64,000 nucleotides of DNA from Aldrovandia affinis (Eukaryota; Chordata; Actinopteri; Notacanthiformes; Halosauridae), in assembly GCA_029706075.1 (NCBI GenBank), contig JAINUG010000148.1, forward strand, positions 2,254,939-2,318,938, written 5' to 3'. Shown here piece after piece: positions 56,871-64,000 of the stretch. Every line of letters begins with the position of its first letter. The stretch's first letter is position 1. The translations under genes and the position numbers were made by a program. A model generated the notes under the pieces. The model had not been told where the DNA came from, ran no database searches, and was given only the letters and a program-made list of their open reading frames with translations.

Positions 56871-58351
56871 TTTCCAACCCATGGAACAGGTGTAGGGAAC
56901 CTGGTCCTGAAGAGAGGGAGGGTTTCCTGGATTTTGTGTTCATCATAAATCAGCAAATAATTCAGACCCAAGAGACCAGGTGAGGTGAATTAAAGGTGTA
57001 ATCAACTGCTTTAAGTGCTGTGTAGTAATGAAAATCTGCACACCATAGAAGATAGTCTGTGTGAACATTGAGTTGTTATCCCAAGTCAGACACATTTTGT
57101 ATACCAAGCTACTTACTTGCTACACAATTTCGCTTTGGATTTAAGCAATCCACAATACACTATAGTTTACATCAACAGGCCAAAGGTTGAAATAATGAGA
57201 AATGGTGCTGGTAAATGACAAGCTCTTGATCTTCCTCAAGATAAAAAAATCACTATGTTCTATGTTAGTTTTGCATTCGTTATGTTTCTGTCTAGTATGT
57301 GCCACCGCCATGCACAACCTGGCATGTTGACAAAGACAGTGGGGGAAATACCTAACTGCCGTAGCGTTGACAACAACACAGGTCCCTTTACAACAAGAGA
57401 AGAAAGGTCTTCAGAGCACCAATCGACATGACACATTCATTAATTACATTTTCATATGTAGGGAACGTGAGAGAGCACCAACGCTAGTACAGAAATGTAA
57501 CACTTGGGGAGTTCCACTAACTTTTAGTAAAATTCTATAATAAAGCAAGACACGATTCGAAGGAATAACGTGGTCGAAATGCTTCAATTATAGTAGTAAA
57601 CGGGTAGTTCAGCAAAATGCCAACTGGTGTTTGTAGCTTGCAGCTAGCTGTATGTTAATAAGCATACAACATATGCATAAGCATACAACGCGAAATTAAA
57701 TAGGAGGAGATTATGATCTTTAATAACTAATGTATGTGGGTTGTGGTTACGTCAGTAGTGTAGCCAAATAGCAAGCAATCCTCCCAGCTAGCAACTGGGA
57801 GTCTCAGCTACGCTCGCCTCGTTAAATTCCAGAGATAATCACGCAGTGCGTAGCTAGACCCTAGCTGCATGTTCAGACAATAATATCCCTTTGTTTATAG
57901 CGAAATCCAGGAAAAAGTAACGAGACTCCAACGTTAGTTTGCCAATGTTGCATGGGAAACTATCCAGTTGTTTGACGTCACTGCACCAAAGACTTTGCCG
58001 GGATAGTTTGAATCAATGGGATATAGAGGCATAGCTGCAGCATAACATTTAAAGTGCATTACGCCGATGTCTCCATTGCAATCATCTACATGCACCACTG
58101 CGCACTGTGTTTCCCCAGGCTCAGATCAACTGAGAGAAGAGCGACCATTGCCAGCGGCCTGGGGTGCTGGGACGGTTCACAATAATAAAACTAGGAAAGG
58201 CAAATATGGCGTCCAACAAAACAAGAACCCGAGTCGATACAAAAAGAACTCGTATTTTTTCACCCAGGCTGCCAAATTCATTTGATTCGAAGCATCGACA
58301 CATGCAAGATAGGCACATATATCTGTACGGATCACAACAACTCGCTCATAC
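56871..58351. other. Remainder of brd1 intron 1
   Basis: Mostly unique. CpG density rises towards 58 kb near the proposed first exon. No other exon seen. Confidence 0.45.
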
Positions 58352-58665
58352 CTCGCAGTTCCAAAGCTTTTGCTGAAGACAGCAGCAGCGCTGGTGAAAG
58401 CAATGGCGATGTGGCCTGCGGAGCGGCTGTGATTCCGCACAATCTTCTCATCCAACGGGCGCCACACACGCTTTCAGCTGATTTTTTTAAGGATATGTAG
58501 GTGTATCCACGACGACCGTCTGGATTCTGACTTGGGTTCTATCATCGGTAAAAAGAACCATTCGTAAATCGCACCGTTCGCTTTCTAATGACGACCCGCA
58601 GCTACCCAAGCCAAGGCTTCCCTCTCCCAACAACAATGCGGTTGCACTAGAGGCCCCACCCGCAC
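58352..58665 (-). promoter_or_regulatory. brd1: brd1 noncoding first exon and promoter (putative)
   Basis: The first coding exon begins with only 18 nt of UTR after an acceptor, so an upstream leader exon must exist. A good minus-strand donor, GCGAG|GTATGAG, lies at 58352/58351 beneath a CpG-rich block (58380-58680). A TTACGTAA palindrome (bZIP type) stands near 58678-58685. The transcription start is guessed at about 58650. In the spliced leader one short upstream frame (24 codons) ends before the donor, and a second ATG frame would overlap the brd1 start out of frame. Confidence 0.5.
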
Positions 58666-58689
58666 GCACGACGTGATTACGTAAGAGGG

Positions 58690-59640
58690 GAGGTCAGGAA
58701 GTTGCTTTTAATTCAATCTTCACCACGTTATTAACGTGACCAAATGCAATATCAAACTTTAGCTGCGAAACAGGCGGAATTGGTCGGGGCGCTAAATATG
58801 CCAACTTTGTTGTTTATGGCTGGTTCAAAATGGGTTATTCTGACGATTACATGTTATGATAACGATTTCAGAAAGCCGCACAGATTCTGTATGGAAATAA
58901 ATATTCTGCATACTCCATAGATACATAGCTAAAGCTATCCACGTGTAATTGTGTAGCCAAGCTACTTTTACTAGTACGTGAAACGTTTCCCATTTTAAAC
59001 CCAAAGGAATGCATACACGTACTTTTAATATGCAAGTCAGACGTTGCTCATCAGCAGTATTTTGTAAAATAAAATCAGATTATTCAGTTATTTGGCTAGT
59101 TTAGAGTATAAACAGCTCACGAGCCTGACACATTTGGAGACGGGGAGTAGAGGGCTAACCTATGGGCGAAACCGTATCAACACTGTGAACTTTATTTTAT
59201 TCACCCTTGTATGTATGACCTAGTGTTATCGTTATACAAGTTGCATAGCTACGTAAGTAACATTGCATTCCACCGGCGTGCACGCAGCACACTGTTAACA
59301 CGAATAGTTACCCCCGACATGATACAATTACAAACACCAAAAAGGTTCCTGGTTTTGCCCCACCCATGATGGCGCCTCCTTGCCCCTGAGAGAGACCTTC
59401 CAGGTCAAGAAACCCCGTGCAATGTTTAAGTACAGCGATAAGAAGGCAAAACAAAGCATAGCATTATGTATTACTGTAGTTCAATGTTCGTATAAATTGA
59501 CAAGACGACAGAACATGGCGAATATACACTTTCTGCATGTGTGTTTAGTATACGATACGAGGATGTCTGAACAGGATGTCGGATAACTCACAGGAAACGT
59601 ATGAAGCAAGGACATTGTTTTGTTTTCTTTTTTATTACTA
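58690..59640. other. Intergenic spacer between the two putative promoters
   Basis: About 1 kb of A/T-rich sequence with scattered CpG (for example GATGGCGCCTCC near 59370). No reading frame of note. Confidence 0.45.
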
Positions 59641-59847
59641 CGTCGCCATTTTGGAAAACCTTAGACCACATGATGACATCATAAAAGCACGTTCCTTCCG
59701 TCCTACGCCGTATTGAGCTACTGCTGCTGAATATTAACTGTAGCGGAGACAAAGCAACGAACTAATGCCCCTTTAGGTCAATTAAATATGTTGTTATTTA
59801 ACTGTTCGGTTACCGAAACGGTCAGAAACTGACCCCAGGGCATTCGG
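59640..59847 (+). promoter_or_regulatory. Plus-strand promoter and noncoding first exon, possibly zbed4
   Basis: A YY1-like GCCATTTTGG (59645-59654) and an ATF-like ATGACATCA (about 59673-59681) precede a likely start near 59700. A clean donor, CATTCGG|GTATGT, follows at 59847/59848. No coding exon follows in the window. Human ZBED4 lies head to head with BRD1, which is the only reason to suggest that gene. Confidence 0.35.
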
Positions 59848-61824
59848 GTATGTACCTTTTATTTATATTTACTACAAATGGTTCACTCGCCGTTAAACTA
59901 TGCAGGGAGTGTTGGGCTGATCCGGTTCTCCGGCTGGTTCTTCCACTGTTCTGCTGTTAGGATCTGGTTCTGCCTTACCAGGTCGAGTTCCTGTATGGCC
60001 TACATTGACAAGACTTTACGATGAGGCTAGGCTTTAACCCATATCTTATCCATTTCGATGGTGGAAACGTTCAAAAGTTTGCTGTGTTTTAGATCGCTTT
60101 GGTTTATTCATGTCCCTAGTAACGTAAAGGTGGCTAGCGTTTTGTGTAATAATACGACCGCTAACTAGCTCTACTGTAATGACAAGTGGCGGAGGTAACG
60201 TTAGCTAGCTAGCTAACCAGGCCCTCATTGTTTGCTGGCTATACAGGTTTGTAAATTACGAGCTAATGTAGCTTGCCAGGATTGAGGGTAATAAACCAGA
60301 TTCCTAAATTGTTGGCGAGCTAGGGCGGTTGTTGGCAAAGTCTCATATTTTGGTATTGTCAAGTACTGAGGTTAGATGGTAACGTTAAACTGAATGTTGG
60401 CTATTTAGCCAATTCTGATACATTACATTTACTTAACTAATTTGTACGGTCAATAAATCATTGCCTTGTCTCACCATTGCTGTCACATCATTCATCAAAC
60501 GAGGGAGGTAGCTAGCTACAGTTGCGAACTAGCAGATTGCTATATTGTATACTACATTTGCGATGAACTGGCTGGCCAGTTTGTAGAAGTCGGAGTCAGT
60601 TACCAACATTAGCAGTGGACGCACACTAAGCGATTTGATCACTTAAGAAAGCTAGCAGTTCGATAACTAGCAAAGCCAGGGAAAGTTGGCTATCTTTCAT
60701 AATTGAAGGACTTCGAATTCGCAAGATAATGTTTCGCCATATCTGGTCACCTATTTTATTGCTTAGCTAGAGTTGGCCAGATGTCGACGTTCATTCAGCT
60801 CATTGCCTAGCTAGCAAAAAGGCTAGCTACATAGCTTGCGTTCTTTTCTTATGAGCTATAAATAACTAGCTAGCTAGCTGTCGTAGCTAGATAAGTTGCG
60901 TTAACTTTATTGAAACCAGCGAGCTAACTATGCGGAGTGTTGTTTCTTGTTCGCCAGAATTATATCACCCGGAACTGAACATTTGCCTTTCGAAGTAGCT
61001 GTTTCCTAATAACGCAAGCTTCCTAGCGTTTCGCCTACCCTTGTGCTTTACAGTGCACATAACGTTAGCAAGCTAACGTTAGTTCACTACTAGCTAAAAC
61101 TAGAAGACAAGAACGAACAGAAAATAGAGGCTTGGTTGTTGAACTTGCTTTGTAACTCATTGTTATTTTTGCAGATGGCTACCTGGCTTGCTGCAACAAA
61201 TTGATTTATATGTGCAGTTGAATTGCAGAATGCAACGATCGTTAAGCGCACATTAAAGGGACTGAATATTTTAACAAATCTCTTTATTAGGTGTGATAAC
61301 TCTTTGATATTATGGCTGACTTCATGGCCTATAATCACCGTTCCTGTGAAATTCCTTTAATCCATACTTGAATTAAGGGATGCACCCCCATCCACACAAA
61401 CGCATCACATTAAAGTTTGGTCTTATTACTGATTGATTGCATGATATGAAAGGGTGAAAGAAACCTCTTACCTTGTGTCGACATCGGTTTTTCTCAAAGC
61501 AACACTTTCTCTTCACAAATAAATACTTATCCTCTTTTTAACAACGTTTGCCCTCCCTGATACCCAAACGGAAGTTGTTGGACCTACAATTCGTGTGCAT
61601 TGTCAGATGCTTCTCATGCGTTTGCGCTTGATATTAAAAACGAATGTTACTTAGTTTGAAAGCAGTGAAGCATGCAAATTAGGTAATCAATGGAGACCTG
61701 AGATGGTAAGCAGTGATTGATGCAAATGAGGAAATCCCTTTGAAGTCTATGCTCTCAGCCAATAGGAGGCTATGTATCACAGCTTATAACTTAATTTGCT
61801 TGCATCACCTCTAGGGGGACATTT

Positions 61825-61912
61825 TTACATTTGACATTTTAAGCATTTAGCAGACGCTCTTATCCAGAGCGACTTACAAGATGTGCATTAATAGATGGTA
61901 GGAACAGTCATA
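61825..61912 (-). mobile_element. L2 LINE 3' tail fragment
   Basis: Reads AGCATTTAGCAGACGCTCTT, CCAGAGCGACTTACAAGATG and TGCATTAAT, the antisense form of the L2 end seen at 3040-3125. Confidence 0.82.
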
Positions 61913-62125
61913 GTTTGTCACTGTAAACAAAATTAGTAACATTGGTTAGCTAAGTTACTATCGACAAACCGATTTGATGAGGAATGACCATTCAGGTAGC
62001 TTCTGATCTCTCTCCATCTCAGATCTAGCACAGATAGCGAGTTAGCTACATGAGACTGTAGCTGTCTAGGTAATGTTGCACCTAATGTTGGCTAACATCA
62101 AGTGGTTTTGGGGCATATGTTGCTA

Positions 62126-63043
62126 ACCACAGGTAACTGCCAAAATAAAGGAAATACTTGAATAAATAAGGGATACAAAGTATATTGAAAGCAGGTGCTT
62201 CCATATGTAGCGGATGGGCTCACGTGAGCGCCCGCTGCAGAGTGACGTGGATAAGAGTGCGATTAGTTCCCGGAGTTAGGGACTTGAGTCTTCAGCTCGG
62301 CGAGCTTAATCGCTCTCTTGTCGCGTTGAGATCCCTCTGTTCGAAACTCGCTGCGTGCAGAACCAACACCGTCACACATACAGGTGTAATTCCTGAGTTA
62401 ATTAAGTAATTAACATCCCGTCATGCTTAGGGTCATGTATACATTTTTATTTAGCTACCATGGCTAGAAGAGAGGGTGATTGTTGAGGCACATTTGGCAG
62501 GAGCTTCAGTGGTGAAGATGACTAAACTTGCTCATGTTTCACGATGAACAATGGCTAAGGTAATGTTGGCATGGAAAAGACATCATTTCTACTCCTGATG
62601 TGATGTCCATGCATTCTTCCAGGACGGCAAAACAGACAAGCAACTCAATCAGTTGCTAGCATAAACATAAACCCTGTGTTGCTCCTGAAAATGCATGTTG
62701 GCGAGTAAAGTGATGCACCCTGTTCTTAACAAGCAAGTGCAATGGCTTGATGAGCATGTTTAAACTCAGCCCCATAGAGATGTAAAGTAAATCAATTCTA
62801 TGATCCCATGAAGCATTTCTATCCAGTCTCTTCCAGGGGAGATGGGAGATGTACACTTATGGGAGATGGAATTATGGAATTTCTCGTGGAAGAATGGTGT
62901 TCCATCCCTCCAATAGAATTCCAGAGACTTGTAGAATCACTTGTAGAGGTTCATTGAAGCTGTTCTGGTGGCTTGTGGTGGCCCAAAGTCCTATTAAGAC
63001 ATTTTATTTAGGTGTTTCTTTTATTTTGGCAGTTACCTGTAGC
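62126..63043 (+). mobile_element. Internally deleted Tc1-like transposon
   Basis: The ends CAGGTAACTGCCAAAATAAA and, read inward from the right, the same 20 bases are inverted repeats. The interior keeps only fragments, including a frame GRMVFHPSNRIPE near 62890 that matches the last residues of the transposase at 29339. A 171-bp foreign insert sits at 62206-62376. Confidence 0.85.
62206..62376. mobile_element. Solo-LTR-like insert with 4-bp target duplication
   Basis: Begins TGTAGCGGATGGG and ends CACCGTCACA, with the TG..CA ends of LTRs. It is flanked by CATA on both sides (62202-62205 and 62377-62380). Removing it joins GCAGGTGCTTCCATA to CAGGTGTAATTCCTGAG, the normal sequence of this Tc1 family. 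It is CpG-rich and contains GTTCGAAAC, which fits a pol III B box. Confidence 0.6.
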
Positions 63044-64000
63044 TACCTAGTTGTAGTATCAAACAATATTGCTCTTTGGGAACATATGGGATCTCACAGA
63101 ACATATAACATGTAGGCTAATGTTAGTTGGTTAGACTACAATTGCTCTACAATAACCTGGATATCTAGCCTGTTCTTCATACATGCTCCTGGTTGACGTG
63201 GCTAGCAGATAACTACATTTGGCTCAATGTCATTCCATGTTACCTTGAAGCACCGATGTTTATTTTTTAGAGAGGAACCATTTGAAACCATATTTTATTT
63301 TCAAGTACTGCACACAGTAGTAAGACATTGCGATAGTTGGCTGTATAGCTCTATGACTCAAATATCAGCCACCTGTCTCCAAAAGTGTACTAGAAAGCGG
63401 CTAGAACATTGCTTCCTGTACAAGCCTAATTTTTATTCCAATATGGCCACCAAGTGAATTAAGGTCTATTAGATCCCTTTGGCCCAAATTAAATTAATCA
63501 GATGAATTGGCAAAGGTTGATTAATGTTGGTTGATAAAACGTTTCTTAACGTCTTCCCAGGTATTTGTGTTTATGCTAAGTTGTATTGTGAATGTGTCAT
63601 GTCAACAGACACTTGCTGTTATGAGTGTGTGGCAGGTATGCTTCGGTCATGACTGGAAATTTGCATTACTTTATGCGCTTTGTCTTTAAGGGACCACTGG
63701 TGACAGCAACAAGTCTTGCTATCTGCAAAAGCTGGTTTTTGATTGATACTGCAGGACTAAAATTATATATTTTTCTGGGTAGCAAAAATACAGCAGCACC
63801 AACCAGAATTCAAAGGAGTACTCTGACCAAAATCCATAATTTCATGATGTACTCAGGGATGCATATGATTCCTAAATCGTGCAAATTTGATGAGAAATTA
63901 TTATTTGGGGGAGGTGGAGGGGTTGGGCTGGTTGGGCTGGTAACCAAATGCAAAGTCCTAAGACAAAACTATCAACAGAAAACATTGTGCTCAAGTAGCC

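Larger units (their letters stand above)
59848..64000 (+). other. Probable first intron of the plus-strand gene; no coding sequence seen
   Basis: No frame here resembles a protein beyond a transposase relic at 62.9 kb. The first 1.3 kb is unusually dense in AGCTAGC/GTTAGC motifs. It contains an L2 3' tail (61825-61912, minus) and a Tc1 derivative (62126-63043). The last 950 bp show nothing recognisable. Intron status depends on the putative exon at 59847. Confidence 0.3.

Overview
The window is vertebrate, almost certainly teleost fish, genomic DNA. It has one well-supported protein-coding gene, vertebrate-type introns with GT-AG splice sites (one of them GC-AG), teleost-style interspersed repeats (an L2-clade LINE and tRNA-derived SINEs sharing one tail, Tc1-like transposons, hAT elements with 8-bp target duplications) and long dinucleotide microsatellites. 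The exact species cannot be read from the sequence.

The gene is brd1 (BRPF2) on the minus strand. Twelve coding exons between 41803 and 55722 splice in phase into 1204 codons (1203 residues). They carry the N-terminal BRPF region, the PHD-zinc knuckle-PHD module, a bromodomain, the long-isoform insert and a C-terminal PWWP domain. A CpG-rich leader exon and promoter lie near 58352-58665, and a 3' UTR of about 1.2 kb runs left to about 40590. About 1.1 kb beyond the brd1 promoter, a plus-strand promoter and noncoding first exon (to about 59847) can be proposed. By the known human BRD1/ZBED4 head-to-head arrangement this may be zbed4, whose first intron would then fill 59.85-64 kb. That assignment rests on synteny, not on coding sequence in the window.

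The left 40 kb holds no convincing host gene. It looks like the gene desert that lies beyond the 3' end of BRD1 in other vertebrates (towards TAFA5). It contains layered transposons: an L2 copy split by a hAT that itself holds another L2 3' end (1-3125); a Tc1-like element (9335-10918); a longer L2 copy with endonuclease and reverse transcriptase remnants (about 12700-15713); a composite of two Tc1-like fragments, an L2 tail and a fold-back sequence (29245-31100); SINEs; and microsatellites. Between the repeats are TAAT-rich or CpG-bearing unique blocks that could be conserved regulatory DNA. A repeat-rich, TATA-bearing segment at about 22.9-24.77 kb has no family I recognise.

The points most worth a second look are CTCF-like motifs carried by two copies of one SINE family together with two further motifs flanking the 3' end of brd1; a LINE remnant lying within about 20 bp of a brd1 splice acceptor; a GC-AG intron inside the bromodomain; a 21-bp coding tandem repeat in brd1; the nested L2/hAT/L2; and a 171-bp solo-LTR-like insert inside a Tc1 derivative. 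I found no dramatic new system.
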